A DNA stretch of 64,000 nucleotides, taken from Nostoc sp. FACHB-110. Its GTDB lineage: Bacteria; Cyanobacteriota; Cyanobacteriia; Cyanobacteriales; Nostocaceae. Positions 7,678-17,549 of the stretch are shown one piece after another. Numbering within the stretch: the stretch's first letter is position 1; every line of letters begins with the position of its first letter. Location: the NCBI RefSeq assembly GCF_014697425.1, contig NZ_JACJRU010000028.1, positions 38,854-102,853 on the forward strand, in the 5' to 3' direction. The notes under the pieces are model-generated. The model was not told where the DNA came from. It searched no databases and worked only from the letters and a program-made list of their open reading frames with translations. The translations under genes were made by a program, and so were the position numbers.

Positions 7678-10600
7678 ATGGCAACTGAACAGTTAACCAG
7701 AGAAAGCGATAATCTTGATTTAAAACAACTTCTAAAAACATTAACTGCTGTTAAAAAAGGTGACTTTTCTGTTCGGATGTCCGTAGACCATACTGGGCTA
7801 GCGGGTAAAATATCAGACACGCTCAATGAGATTATTGACCAAAATGAGCGTATGGCATTAGAGTTACAGCGCATTGGGAATGTGGTTGGCAAAGATGGGA
7901 AAATTACAGAAAGGGCATCTTTAGGCAATGTCCGTGGCTCTTGGGCAGATTGTGTTAATTCTGTCAACACCCTAATTACAGATTTAGTTCAACCGACTGC
8001 TGAGACTACCCGTGTAATTCGGTCGGTGGCGAATGGGGATTTATCTCAAACGATCGCTACAGAAATTGATGGTAAACCCCTCAAGGGTGAGTTTCTGCAA
8101 ACGGCAAATATTGTTAACACAATGGTCGAACGTCTGGGTTCTTTTGCCTCAGAAGTAACCAGGGTGGCACGGGAAGTGGGAACGGAAGGGAAGTTGGGTG
8201 TACAAGCAGAAGTCAAAGGTGTGGCGGGGACGTGGAAAGACCTCACCGACAATGTGAATTTGATGGCGGGGAACCTGACAGGACAGGTACGAAATATTGC
8301 TGAGGTTGCAACGGCGATCGCAAATGGTGACTTATCGAAGAAGATTACTGTAGACGTAAAAGGCGAAATTCTAGAGTTGAAAAACACCGTCAATACAATG
8401 GTGGATCAACTTAACTCTTTTGCATCAGAAGTAACCAGGGTAGCGCGGGAAGTGGGTACAGAAGGAAAATTAGGTGTACAAGCAGAAGTGCGAGGGGTGG
8501 CGGGGACTTGGAAAGACCTCACCGACAATGTGAATTTGATGGCGGGGAACCTGACAGGACAGGTAAGAAATATTGCGGAAGTGGCAACAGCGATCGCTAA
8601 TGGTGACTTATCCAAAAAGATTACAGTAGATGTAAAAGGCGAAATTCTAGAGTTGAAAAACACCATCAATATCATGGTGGATCAACTGAGTTCCTTTGCA
8701 TCAGAAGTAACTAGGGTGGCGCGGGAAGTAGGAAGTGAAGGGAAACTGGGCGTACAAGCGGATGTGCGGGGCGTTGCGGGTACGTGGAAGGATTTGACAG
8801 ACTCGGTAAACTTCATGGCGGGAAGTTTGACAGCCCAAGTAAGAAACATTGCGGAAGTGACAACGGCGGTGGCGAATGGCGACTTGTCGAAGAAAATTAC
8901 TGTGGATGTGAAGGGTGAGATTTTGGAGTTGAAAAACACTATTAATACAATGGTGGATCAACTTAACTCTTTTGCATCAGAGGTAACTAGGGTAGCGCGG
9001 GAAGTGGGAACGGAAGGAAAACTGGGCGTACAAGCAGAAGTGCGAGGGGTGGCGGGGACGTGGAAAGACCTCACCGACAATGTGAATTTGATGGCGGGGA
9101 ACCTGACAGGACAGGTAAGAAATATTGCGGAAGTGGCAACAGCGATCGCTAATGGTGACTTGTCGAAGAAAATTACTGTAGATGTGAAGGGCGAAATTTT
9201 TGAACTGAAAAACACCATCAATATTATGGTGGATCAACTGAGTTCCTTTGCATCAGAAGTAACGCGGGTAGCGAGGGAAGTAGGAAGTGAAGGGAAATTG
9301 GGCGTACAAGCAGATGTGCGGGGCGTGGCGGGTACGTGGAAGGATTTGACAGACTCGGTAAACTTCATGGCGGGAAGTTTGACAGCCCAAGTAAGAAACA
9401 TTGCGGAAGTGACAACGGCGGTGGCGAATGGCGACTTGTCGAAGAAAATTACTGTGGATGTGAAGGGTGAGATTTTGGAGTTGAAAAACACTATTAATAC
9501 AATGGTGGATCAACTCAACTCCTTCGCATCGGAAGTAACGCGGGTGGCGCGAGAAGTGGGAAGTGAAGGGAAACTGGGCGTACAAGCAGAAGTGCGAGGC
9601 GTTGCGGGTACGTGGAAGGATTTGACAGACTCGGTAAACTTCATGGCGGGAAGTTTGACAGCCCAGGTAAGAAATATTGCTGATGTGACGACGGCGGTAG
9701 CGAATGGCGACTTGTCCAAGAAAATCACTGTGGATGTGAAGGGCGAAATTTTAGAGTTGAAAAACACCATCAATACAATGGTGGATCAACTGAGTTCCTT
9801 TGCATCAGAAGTAACCAGGGTAGCCCGTGAGGTAGGAACAGAAGGAAAACTGGGCGTACAAGCAGAAGTGCGGGGTGTGGCGGGTACTTGGAAAGATTTG
9901 ACAGGTGCGGTGAATATGATGGCGGGGAACCTCACCGACCAAGTACGTAGTATTGCGGAAGTTGCAACTGCGATCGCAAATGGTGACTTATCCAAGAAAA
10001 TCACAGTCCAAGTCAAAGGTGAAATTCTCGAACTGAAAAACACCATCAATATCATGGTGGATCAGCTAAACTCCTTCGCCTCGGAAGTAACCAGGGTGGC
10101 GAGAGAAGTAGGAAGTGAGGGGAAACTGGGTGTACAAGCGGATGTGAAAGGTGTAGCCGGAACCTGGAAAGACCTCACCGACTCTGTGAACTTCATGGCG
10201 GGAAGTTTGACAGCCCAAGTAAGAAACATCGCGGCGGTAACAACGGCGGTAGCGAATGGCGACTTATCCAAGAAAATCTCCGTTGATGTGAAAGGGGAAA
10301 TTCTCGAACTGAAAAACACCGTCAACACGATGGTAGATCAACTCAACTCCTTCGCCTCGGAAGTAACGCGGGTGGCGCGAGAGGTGGGAACGGAAGGAAA
10401 ATTAGGCGTACAAGCAGAAGTAAAAGGTGTTGCGGGTACGTGGAAAGACCTCACCGACTCGGTAAACTTCATGGCGGGAAGCTTGACAGCCCAGGTGCGA
10501 AACATCGCGGATGTGACGACGGCGGTGGCGAATGGCGACTTGTCCAAAAAAATCACCGTTGATGTGAAGGGTGAAATTCTCGAACTGAAAAACACCATCA

Positions 10601-13600
10601 ATACAATGGTGGATCAGTTGAACTCCTTCGCCTCGGAAGTAACGCGGGTAGCGCGGGAGGTGGGAACAGAAGGTAAATTGGGCGTACAAGCGTACGTCCG
10701 AGGGGTTGGCGGTACGTGGAAAGACCTCACCGACAACGTGAATTTAATGGCGGGGAATTTGACAGCCCAGGTGCGGAATATTGCGGAAGTAACGAAGGCG
10801 GTGGCGAATGGTGACTTGTCGAAGAAAATCACGGTGGATGTAAAGGGTGAAATTCTCGACTTGAAAAACACCATTAACACAATGGTGGATCAACTTAGTT
10901 CCTTCGCCTCAGAAGTAACGCGGGTAGCGCGGGAAGTAGGAACGGAAGGTAAATTAGGCGGTCAAGCCTTGGTGCAAGGTGTGGCGGGTACATGGAAAGA
11001 CCTCACCGACAATGTAAATTCAATGGCGGGGAACTTAACCGCCCAAGTGCGAGGGATTGCGCGAGTTGTCACCGCCGTGGCGAATGGCGACTTGAAGCGA
11101 AAATTGATGCTAGATGCGAAGGGTGAAATTGAAACCTTAGCAGAAACTATCAATGAAATGATTGATACCCTAGCGACCTTCGCCAATCAGGTAACAACCG
11201 TAGCGCGGGAAGTGGGAATTGAAGGGAAGTTAGGCGGTCAAGCGAGGGTTCCAGGGGCAGCCGGAACGTGGAAAGACTTGACAGACAACGTAAACGAACT
11301 AGCAGCGACCCTGACAACTCAGTTACGCGCGATCGCTGAAGTAGCGACAGCAGTAACAAAAGGTGACTTAACTCGCTCAATCTCCGTAGAAGCCCTAGGT
11401 GAAGTGGCAATCCTGAAAGACAACATCAACCAGATGATTGCCAACCTGCGCGAGACAACCCAAAAAAACACCGAACAGGACTGGTTAAAGACCAACCTGG
11501 CCAAATTTACCCGAATGCTGCAAGGTCAGCGCGACTTAGAAACTGTATCCAAGCTAATTCTCTCGGAACTTGCACCACTGGTAGGGGCGCAACATGGCGT
11601 ATTTTACTTAATGGATGCCGGGGAACAACAATCTTATTACCTCAAACTCCTCAGCAGCTATGCCTACCGCGAACGCAAGCATTTAGCCAATCGCTTCCAC
11701 TTAGGCGAAGGTTTGGTAGGACAATGTGCATTAGAAAAAGAGCGAATTTTATTAACAGAAGTCCCGACAGATTACGTCAAAATTAGCTCTGGTTTAGGCG
11801 AATCGGCTCCTCTCAATGTTGTAGTTTTACCAGTCTTATTTGAAGGACAAGTAACCGCAGTCATTGAGTTAGCGTCCTTCCGCCGCTTTAGCGAAATTCA
11901 CTTAACATTCTTCGACCAACTCACCGAAAGTATTGCAATTGTGCTGAATACGATCGCAGCTTCCATGCGTACCGAAGAATTGCTCAAACAATCCCAATCT
12001 TTGGCAGAAGAACTGCAAACCCAGCAAAACGAACTCAAAGAAACCAACAAGCGCCTCGAACAACAAGCCCAATCTCTCAAAACTTCCGAAGATTTACTCA
12101 AGAAACAGCAAGAAGAACTCCAGCAAACCAACGCCGAACTCGAAGAAAAAGCCGAGTTGTTGGCACAGCAGAAAAAAGAAGTTGAGCGCAAAAACCGCGA
12201 AATCGAACAAGCTAGACGCTCTTTAGAAGAAAAAGCCGAACAATTGGCACTCTCATCCAAATATAAATCAGAGTTTTTGGCGAATATGTCCCACGAACTG
12301 CGGACACCGCTAAATAGCTTGTTAATCTTGGCTAAGTTATTGACAGATAACATCGATGGCAACCTCAGCACTAAACAAGTTGAATATAGCCGCACCATTT
12401 ACTCTGCTGGTAATGACTTATTAGCACTCATCAATGACATCCTCGACCTCGCCAAAATCGAATCGGGAACCATGTCAATTGATATGTCGCAAATGCTAGT
12501 CACAGATTTGCGCGACCAGACAGAGCGCACCTTCCGCCAAATTGCCCAAGACAAAGGACTCAACTTCAACATTGAATTAGCTCCTGAATTACCCAAAGCG
12601 ATTTACACCGACCCAAAACGCTTGCAACAAGTCCTAAAAAACCTACTTTCCAACGCTTTTAAATTTACAGAACGGGGCGAAGTGCGTTTACGAGTCGAAG
12701 TCGCCAAGCAGGGCTGGAGTATTAATCAAGAAACCTTAAACCGGGCTTCCCTGGTAGTTGCCTTTTCTGTAATTGACACTGGGATTGGTATTGCACCTGA
12801 AAAACAAAAGGTCATTTTTGAAGCCTTCCAACAAGCCGATGGTACTACTAGCCGCAAATACGGCGGGACTGGCTTAGGCTTATCTATCAGTCGGGAAATT
12901 GCCCGTCTATTTGGCGGCGAAATTACTTTAGAAAGCAATGTAGCGCAAGGTAGCACCTTCACCTTCTACTTGCCTCAATTTAATGCTGAGACAAGATTAG
13001 TTAATCCTGAGCCAACAGCACAGTTATTACTCAATCCGCCATCATCTCTACTGTTTCCCACTACAGCTACAACTCCCACAACAGAATTGGCAGTAATACC
13101 AACAACAGTAGCTGCAACTGAGGTAGTTTCGTCTGTAACACCGATAATTCTGCCCAATCCGCACACCCCCTTACTAGAAGACGATCGCACCGAAATCGAA
13201 AGCGGCGATCGCGTATTGTTAATTATTGAGGATGACATTAACTTTGCGCGCATCTTATTAGAAATGGCGCATGAGCAAGGATTTAAGGTCGTTACTGCTC
13301 AAAATGGCAGCAATGGACTCGCCCTCGCCCAGCAATTTCTACCTGTGGGGATTTTGCTAGACATCCACTTACCAGATATGGACGGTTGGACGGTACTAGA
13401 TCGTTTAAAACATGACCCCAATACCCGCCATATTCCTGTACATATCATGACCGTCGAAGAAGGACGGCGGCGGAGTTTGCAACTAGGAGCCTTGGCATAT
13501 TTGCAAAAACCTGCCAGCAGCGAGAGCATATCTGAAGCGTTAAACAAAATCAAAGGTTTCGTTGACCGTCGGGTGAAGAACTTGCTAGTCGTAGAAGATG

Positions 13601-14379
13601 ACGACACTCAACGCCATAGCATTGTTGAATTAATTGGCAATAGCGATGTTGCTACTACTGCTGTCGCCACCGGACACGAAGCCCTAGCCGCTATTACTTC
13701 CCAGCAATTTGATTGTCTCGTCCTTGATTTAGGCTTGCCAGATATGAATGGGTTTGAACTGCTTCAGCAAATCAAGCAATTACCTCATGGCGAAGCTTTA
13801 CCCATCATTATTTACACTGGTATCGAATTGACCAAAGCCCAAGAAACAGAATTACGCAGGATTACAGAAACCATTATAGTCAAAGATGTGCGATCGCCCG
13901 AACGCCTGCTAGACGAAACCACATTGTTCCTGCACCGTGTCCAGTCAGCCTTACCAGAACCCAAGCGGCAAATACTTGAACAACTACATTCGCGGGACTA
14001 TATACTGACGAACAAAAAAGTATTAATTATCGATGATGATGTCCGTAATATTTTTGCCCTAACCAGTATGCTAGAGCGTTATCAAATGCAGGTTATCTAT
14101 GCAGAAAATGGCAGAGACGGCATCATAATGTTAGAAACTACACCCGAGATTGATGTGGTGTTAATGGATGTGATGATGCCAGAAATGGATGGTTACGAAA
14201 CAACCAGGCAAATCCGCCAAAACGAGCAATTTAAAACTTTACCAATTATTGCCCTCACCGCGAAAGCTATGCAAGGCGATCGTGAAAAATGTATCGAATC
14301 AGGTGCATCAGACTACATCACCAAACCTGTAGATATTGAGCAATTACTTTCTTTACTCAGAGTTTGGTTATACAGATAA
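7678..14379 (+). CDS. Giant soluble poly-HAMP hybrid histidine kinase with GAF and three receiver domains
   Basis: The 2233-residue protein has no membrane segment. After a divergent HAMP region (residues 1-154) come twelve 92-residue repeats (155-1258), each with a canonical plus a divergent HAMP as in the fungal group III (Nik1/Os-1) kinases. A GAF domain (about 1280-1425), a coiled coil (1440-1525), a HisKA box NMSHELRTPLNSLL with His1539, and an HATPase (DTGIGI, GTGLGLSISREIARLFGG) follow. Three receiver domains carry Asp1895, Asp2017 and Asp2164. No Hpt domain is fused. ATG 7678 is preceded by AAGG. Poly-HAMP arrays transmit signal by conformational switching; by analogy an osmotic or cell-integrity input is possible but not shown. 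Confidence 0.9.
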   Translation: MATEQLTRESDNLDLKQLLKTLTAVKKGDFSVRMSVDHTGLAGKISDTLNEIIDQNERMALELQRIGNVVGKDGKITERASLGNVRGSWADCVNSVNTLITDLVQPTAETTRVIRSVANGDLSQTIATEIDGKPLKGEFLQTANIVNTMVERLGSFASEVTRVAREVGTEGKLGVQAEVKGVAGTWKDLTDNVNLMAGNLTGQVRNIAEVATAIANGDLSKKITVDVKGEILELKNTVNTMVDQLNSFASEVTRVAREVGTEGKLGVQAEVRGVAGTWKDLTDNVNLMAGNLTGQVRNIAEVATAIANGDLSKKITVDVKGEILELKNTINIMVDQLSSFASEVTRVAREVGSEGKLGVQADVRGVAGTWKDLTDSVNFMAGSLTAQVRNIAEVTTAVANGDLSKKITVDVKGEILELKNTINTMVDQLNSFASEVTRVAREVGTEGKLGVQAEVRGVAGTWKDLTDNVNLMAGNLTGQVRNIAEVATAIANGDLSKKITVDVKGEIFELKNTINIMVDQLSSFASEVTRVAREVGSEGKLGVQADVRGVAGTWKDLTDSVNFMAGSLTAQVRNIAEVTTAVANGDLSKKITVDVKGEILELKNTINTMVDQLNSFASEVTRVAREVGSEGKLGVQAEVRGVAGTWKDLTDSVNFMAGSLTAQVRNIADVTTAVANGDLSKKITVDVKGEILELKNTINTMVDQLSSFASEVTRVAREVGTEGKLGVQAEVRGVAGTWKDLTGAVNMMAGNLTDQVRSIAEVATAIANGDLSKKITVQVKGEILELKNTINIMVDQLNSFASEVTRVAREVGSEGKLGVQADVKGVAGTWKDLTDSVNFMAGSLTAQVRNIAAVTTAVANGDLSKKISVDVKGEILELKNTVNTMVDQLNSFASEVTRVAREVGTEGKLGVQAEVKGVAGTWKDLTDSVNFMAGSLTAQVRNIADVTTAVANGDLSKKITVDVKGEILELKNTINTMVDQLNSFASEVTRVAREVGTEGKLGVQAYVRGVGGTWKDLTDNVNLMAGNLTAQVRNIAEVTKAVANGDLSKKITVDVKGEILDLKNTINTMVDQLSSFASEVTRVAREVGTEGKLGGQALVQGVAGTWKDLTDNVNSMAGNLTAQVRGIARVVTAVANGDLKRKLMLDAKGEIETLAETINEMIDTLATFANQVTTVAREVGIEGKLGGQARVPGAAGTWKDLTDNVNELAATLTTQLRAIAEVATAVTKGDLTRSISVEALGEVAILKDNINQMIANLRETTQKNTEQDWLKTNLAKFTRMLQGQRDLETVSKLILSELAPLVGAQHGVFYLMDAGEQQSYYLKLLSSYAYRERKHLANRFHLGEGLVGQCALEKERILLTEVPTDYVKISSGLGESAPLNVVVLPVLFEGQVTAVIELASFRRFSEIHLTFFDQLTESIAIVLNTIAASMRTEELLKQSQSLAEELQTQQNELKETNKRLEQQAQSLKTSEDLLKKQQEELQQTNAELEEKAELLAQQKKEVERKNREIEQARRSLEEKAEQLALSSKYKSEFLANMSHELRTPLNSLLILAKLLTDNIDGNLSTKQVEYSRTIYSAGNDLLALINDILDLAKIESGTMSIDMSQMLVTDLRDQTERTFRQIAQDKGLNFNIELAPELPKAIYTDPKRLQQVLKNLLSNAFKFTERGEVRLRVEVAKQGWSINQETLNRASLVVAFSVIDTGIGIAPEKQKVIFEAFQQADGTTSRKYGGTGLGLSISREIARLFGGEITLESNVAQGSTFTFYLPQFNAETRLVNPEPTAQLLLNPPSSLLFPTTATTPTTELAVIPTTVAATEVVSSVTPIILPNPHTPLLEDDRTEIESGDRVLLIIEDDINFARILLEMAHEQGFKVVTAQNGSNGLALAQQFLPVGILLDIHLPDMDGWTVLDRLKHDPNTRHIPVHIMTVEEGRRRSLQLGALAYLQKPASSESISEALNKIKGFVDRRVKNLLVVEDDDTQRHSIVELIGNSDVATTAVATGHEALAAITSQQFDCLVLDLGLPDMNGFELLQQIKQLPHGEALPIIIYTGIELTKAQETELRRITETIIVKDVRSPERLLDETTLFLHRVQSALPEPKRQILEQLHSRDYILTNKKVLIIDDDVRNIFALTSMLERYQMQVIYAENGRDGIIMLETTPEIDVVLMDVMMPEMDGYETTRQIRQNEQFKTLPIIALTAKAMQGDREKCIESGASDYITKPVDIEQLLSLLRVWLYR
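8140..11451 (+). repeat. Twelve in-frame 276-bp tandem repeats encoding HAMP units
   Basis: The units start exactly every 276 bases from 8140 to 11176, each beginning SFASEVTRVAREVG (TFANQVTTVAREVG in unit 12) and ending near NTMVDQL. Units 1-10 are near-identical; 11 and 12 diverge. Units 3 and 5 encode identical protein and differ at only a few bases, and units 2-3 resemble 4-5 as a pair, pointing to duplication in blocks of two. The alternation of GNLTGQ and GSLTAQ variants supports a two-unit higher-order period in the first part. Confidence 0.95.
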
Positions 14380-14394
14380 ATTCTCAAAACAAAA

Positions 14395-14444
14395 ACCCCA
14401 CCCTATTATTAATGCCAAAAAAGGATATAGTGTGGGGCTTGATT
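14395..14444 (+). terminator. Terminator-like hairpin after the kinase gene
   Basis: CCCCACCCTAT pairs with ATAGTGTGGGG around a long loop. It lies between the kinase stop and the convergent DUF5684 gene and may serve both directions. No clear T run is present, so confidence is moderate. Confidence 0.5.
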
Positions 14445-14470
14445 GTTTGTGACAGAATAAGACTGGCAAT

Positions 14471-14878
14471 TTAACCAAAAGCAAAATTGTATAAAACTAC
14501 AAAATTTACCAACGGCACAATCATCAATAAAATTAACCAAGGATTCTTGCCCAACTTTTTGACAATGTTGACAAAAGCAATAATTAAGAAAATTAATGCC
14601 ACAAAATTAACTAAAGGAATGAAAAGACCAATAATCCACCAAGGTGATTGATCCCCGGCTTTGTACATAATCCAGGTATTTAAAATTGGAACCCAAGCAA
14701 ACCAAGCGTCAGATTGTCCTAACTTTTGATAAATGTTGTAAAAGCAATAGGAACCAAAGATATAGCCTGCTACACCAAATATAAAACCCAATAAACTGCC
14801 AGCAGTGCTACCACCAGAACCTTGGTCAGACTGAGCCAAAAGATAAACCAAACTCAAAGTATGATTTAGTAAAAACAT
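14471..14878 (-). CDS. DUF5684 multi-spanning membrane protein
   Basis: The 135-residue protein has an N-terminal hydrophobic segment, a Gly/Ser-rich turn, and three to four further TMs. The family pattern is visible: GQSDAWFAWVPILNTWIMYKAGDQSPWW followed by IPLVNFVALIFLIIAFVNIVKKLGKNPW. Function of DUF5684 is unknown; proteins of this type are sometimes fused to signal peptidase. It stands alone and is divergent from the amidase gene. Confidence 0.8.
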   Translation of the reverse strand: MFLLNHTLSLVYLLAQSDQGSGGSTAGSLLGFIFGVAGYIFGSYCFYNIYQKLGQSDAWFAWVPILNTWIMYKAGDQSPWWIIGLFIPLVNFVALIFLIIAFVNIVKKLGKNPWLILLMIVPLVNFVVLYNFAFG

Positions 14879-14982
14879 CGTATTCTTAAAATCAACAAGT
14901 AGTTACAGCTACCTTAGTAACATAAGAAAAAATTTCTTATGTAATATTTTTAACAAAACTTTGGTTTTCCAAAACAAGGGTA

Positions 14983-15945
14983 ATGACTAATCACATATTA
15001 AAAGCCACCAAAGATACGGTTCATCTTGGTGGGTTTTCTCATCTTTTACAACCAGCGTTGAGCGTTGACTCTGGCGATACCATCGATGTAGAAACTTATA
15101 CTGGCTATTATATTTACGACCAAGCACCGCCAGATTTTCTGACACCAGAGTTTGTTGATATTTGCCAAAACTTACCATCACAACGCAAAGTAGCAGGCGG
15201 GCCGCATTTACTCACAGGGCCGATTTATGTGCGAGATGCCGAACCAGGTGATGTTTTAGAAGTAAGATTAGAGGCGATCGCACCTAGTTTACCAGTTGGC
15301 TTTAATGCTATTCGTACAGGTTGGGGAGCCTTACCAGCACAATTTACTCAACCTGCATTAAGATTTATTCCCTTAGATTTAGCCAATAATCTTGCCGAAT
15401 TTCCATCTCTTAGCGGGATTCAAATTCCCATAAAACCATTTTTTGGTATTTTAGGTGTCGCCACAGCCGAAAGCGATCGCAATTCCATTCCCCCTGGTTG
15501 TTATGGTGGTAACATTGATAACCGTGAACTCCAAGCAGGTTCTCGGTTATTTTTGCCAATTTACGTCCCTGGCGCATTATTCTCTATAGGTGATGGTCAT
15601 TCAGCCCAGGGCGATGGCGAAGTTAACGTAACTGCAATTGAAACTTCGATGAATGGTAGAATATCCTTGATATTACGCAAAGATTTGTCATTTGCCACAC
15701 CTATTGCTGAGACACCTACTGATATTATCACAATGGGCTTTGCTGATACTTTAGATGCTGCCCTAGAACAAGCTTTAAAAAATATGATTAACTTTCTCGA
15801 AATTTTTGCTAACTTATCGCCAGAAGATGCTTATGTATTGTGTAGTTTAGCTGTAAACTTTCGCATCACCCAAGTTGTAAATACTCCTCAAAAAGGTGTT
15901 CACGGTATGCTACCTAAATCAATATTCTCACCTAAAATTAGTTGA
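14983..15945 (+). CDS. Acetamidase/formamidase family protein
   Basis: The 320-residue protein is a FmdA/AmdA-type beta-barrel amidase, which hydrolyses short amides such as formamide or acetamide to the acid and ammonia. Diagnostic stretches are GPHLLTGPIYVRDAEPGDVL, the Gly-rich GCYGGNIDNRELQAGSRLFLP metal-binding region, and SIGDGHSAQGDGEVNVTAIE. Length is normal for the short bacterial form. The next gene encodes a membrane permease and starts 28 bases later, so the two may be co-transcribed. The actual substrate is unknown. Confidence 0.88.
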   Translation: MTNHILKATKDTVHLGGFSHLLQPALSVDSGDTIDVETYTGYYIYDQAPPDFLTPEFVDICQNLPSQRKVAGGPHLLTGPIYVRDAEPGDVLEVRLEAIAPSLPVGFNAIRTGWGALPAQFTQPALRFIPLDLANNLAEFPSLSGIQIPIKPFFGILGVATAESDRNSIPPGCYGGNIDNRELQAGSRLFLPIYVPGALFSIGDGHSAQGDGEVNVTAIETSMNGRISLILRKDLSFATPIAETPTDIITMGFADTLDAALEQALKNMINFLEIFANLSPEDAYVLCSLAVNFRITQVVNTPQKGVHGMLPKSIFSPKIS

Positions 15946-15973
15946 TAATTCAACAACAAACAAAGATTTTTGT

Positions 15974-16345
15974 ATGTCTATTATCCTCTTACAAGTGCTG
16001 CTGATTGGTCTAGCTGCTGGTGTCGCTGGCGGAATGTTTGGCATAGGTGGTGGTGCAATTATGGTTCCTGCAATGGTACTGTTGATGGGAATGGATCAAA
16101 AATTTGCTACTGGCACTTCCCTTGCAGCCCAAATTTTACCGATTGGAATTTTAGGCGCAGCAGTTTATTACCGCAGTGGTAACATCAATATTAAATATGC
16201 AGTAGTGATTGCAGTTGGTTTATTAGTAGGTAATCTTTTTGGCGCGTTATTTGCCAATCAGCCATTTATTAGCAGTGAAACAATGAAAAAGCTGTATGGC
16301 ATCTTTTTATTAATTATCGGTGCTAGATATTTGTTTTTCCGTTAA
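15974..16345 (+). CDS. Half-size TSUP (TauE/SafE) family permease
   Basis: The 123-residue protein has four predicted TMs and the family motif GLAAGVAGGMFGIGGGAIMVP, then GTSLAAQILPIGILGA. Most TauE/SafE sulfite or organic-anion exporters are about 250 residues and contain two such halves; this is a single half that ends cleanly in a charged stop (ARYLFFR). It would need to dimerise to form a pore. ATG 15974 was chosen because earlier in-frame codons run through the upstream gene's end. It follows the amidase gene closely. Confidence 0.85.
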   Translation: MSIILLQVLLIGLAAGVAGGMFGIGGGAIMVPAMVLLMGMDQKFATGTSLAAQILPIGILGAAVYYRSGNINIKYAVVIAVGLLVGNLFGALFANQPFISSETMKKLYGIFLLIIGARYLFFR

Positions 16346-16550
16346 TTATTAATTGCGGTAAGGAAGAGATAGGTTTAAAAGTGTAAGGTGTGAGTCGGAA
16401 AAACCCTTACACCCCTAAAACCTTACCCGAATTAGAAAGTCTGAGTTAATCATAATAACTAACTTATAGCCGTCGAAGCATAGATTAGGAATATGTTGAT
16501 AGCTAAAACTCCGGAAAATATTGAGTTTATACTCAGCACTCAGCACTTTA

Positions 16551-17435
16551 CTATAAATGGTGTTGTAATAAACCAATCATTACTTCTGGTAATTCTAAAT
16601 GAGGTAAGACTCCAGCATCAGCGATCGCATAAAATTCTTTAATAGCATCAGTATTTAAATTCGCTAGCCTGCGCCCTAATTTGATAGAAGTAAATTGTGC
16701 CTTTTCGCCCCAAAAAACGACACTAGGAATAGTTAATTGTTGAATATATAAACTCAAATCAAAATACAAATCACCACGCAAAAATGCTAACGCAGCAAAC
16801 TTCGCATTTGACTGTTGTGCTGAAGTTAAATAAGCCGCAACCATTTCTTGAGTAACGCGTTCTGGTTTAGCAAATAAAAAACTTTGTAAAAAATTTCTGA
16901 CAGCCCATTCATTTTCTGCACCCAACGCATATATTAAACTATCTACTAAAGGCGTATTAATCACAGACAATGGTAGTCTACGCCCTGCACCTTGACCAAA
17001 GTCATCAAATCCAGAAGGACAGACTAAATATAATGATTGGAATAATTGCGGTTGACTAATAGCTAAACGAATAGTTAACGCCGCCGTCAAAGATGAAGCT
17101 ACAACTTTGACAGGCTGACGACAAGTTTGAGTAATCAATTCAGCAATTGCTGTCAGATAATCTTTAATTTGATAATCACGTACAGGGTGTGCAGAGTCAC
17201 CCCAACCAATTAAATCAGGGGCTAAAATGCGATAGTTTGGTGCAAAAGCTGGATACACCTTCGACCATTCATAAGCAGAAGCCCCACCCCCAAAGTTATG
17301 CAAAAATATTAGCGGGGGTAAATCTTCATGATCAGCATTCAACCAAGGTGCAGATGTTTGAGTGTAATAAACCATCGCACCTAAGGAAGTATGAATCACT
17401 TTATGCCCAAAGCCAGGAGGTTGAAACTGAAGCAT
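16551..17435 (-). CDS. Alpha/beta hydrolase fold protein with altered catalytic residues
   Basis: The 294-residue protein has the alpha/beta hydrolase order: oxyanion region FLHNFGGGASAYEW (near 44-57), APDLIGWGDS (72-81), nucleophile elbow, cap, and C-terminal His279 in VLPHLELPE. The elbow reads A-S-S-L-T (113-117), not GxSxG, so Ser115 may still act but both flanking Gly are lost. The usual acid in WGEKDQF is replaced by Ala246 (WGEKAQF). It may be an altered esterase or a non-catalytic relative. It is transcribed towards the permease gene. Confidence 0.75.
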   Translation of the reverse strand: MLQFQPPGFGHKVIHTSLGAMVYYTQTSAPWLNADHEDLPPLIFLHNFGGGASAYEWSKVYPAFAPNYRILAPDLIGWGDSAHPVRDYQIKDYLTAIAELITQTCRQPVKVVASSLTAALTIRLAISQPQLFQSLYLVCPSGFDDFGQGAGRRLPLSVINTPLVDSLIYALGAENEWAVRNFLQSFLFAKPERVTQEMVAAYLTSAQQSNAKFAALAFLRGDLYFDLSLYIQQLTIPSVVFWGEKAQFTSIKLGRRLANLNTDAIKEFYAIADAGVLPHLELPEVMIGLLQHHL

Positions 17436-17439
17436 AAAA

Positions 17440-17478
17440 AGTATGAAGTATGAAGTATGAAGTATGAAGTATGAAATG
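17440..17478. repeat. Short tandem heptamer repeat (AGTATGA type)
   Basis: About five copies of AGTATGA lie immediately upstream of the hydrolase start codon, in the place of its ribosome binding site and promoter region. Confidence 0.85.
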
Positions 17479-17549
17479 AATTATTTAAGTAAAAATTAAA
17501 AAGTTTTCTTTTTTACTCCCTATTGCTTATTCCCTATTGCCCACTCCCT

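Noticed and set aside
8046..10880. Periodic 85-115-codon reading frames on the minus strand every 276 bp
   Set aside because: They are antisense shadows of the in-frame HAMP repeats; the period equals the repeat length and they lack ribosome binding sites.
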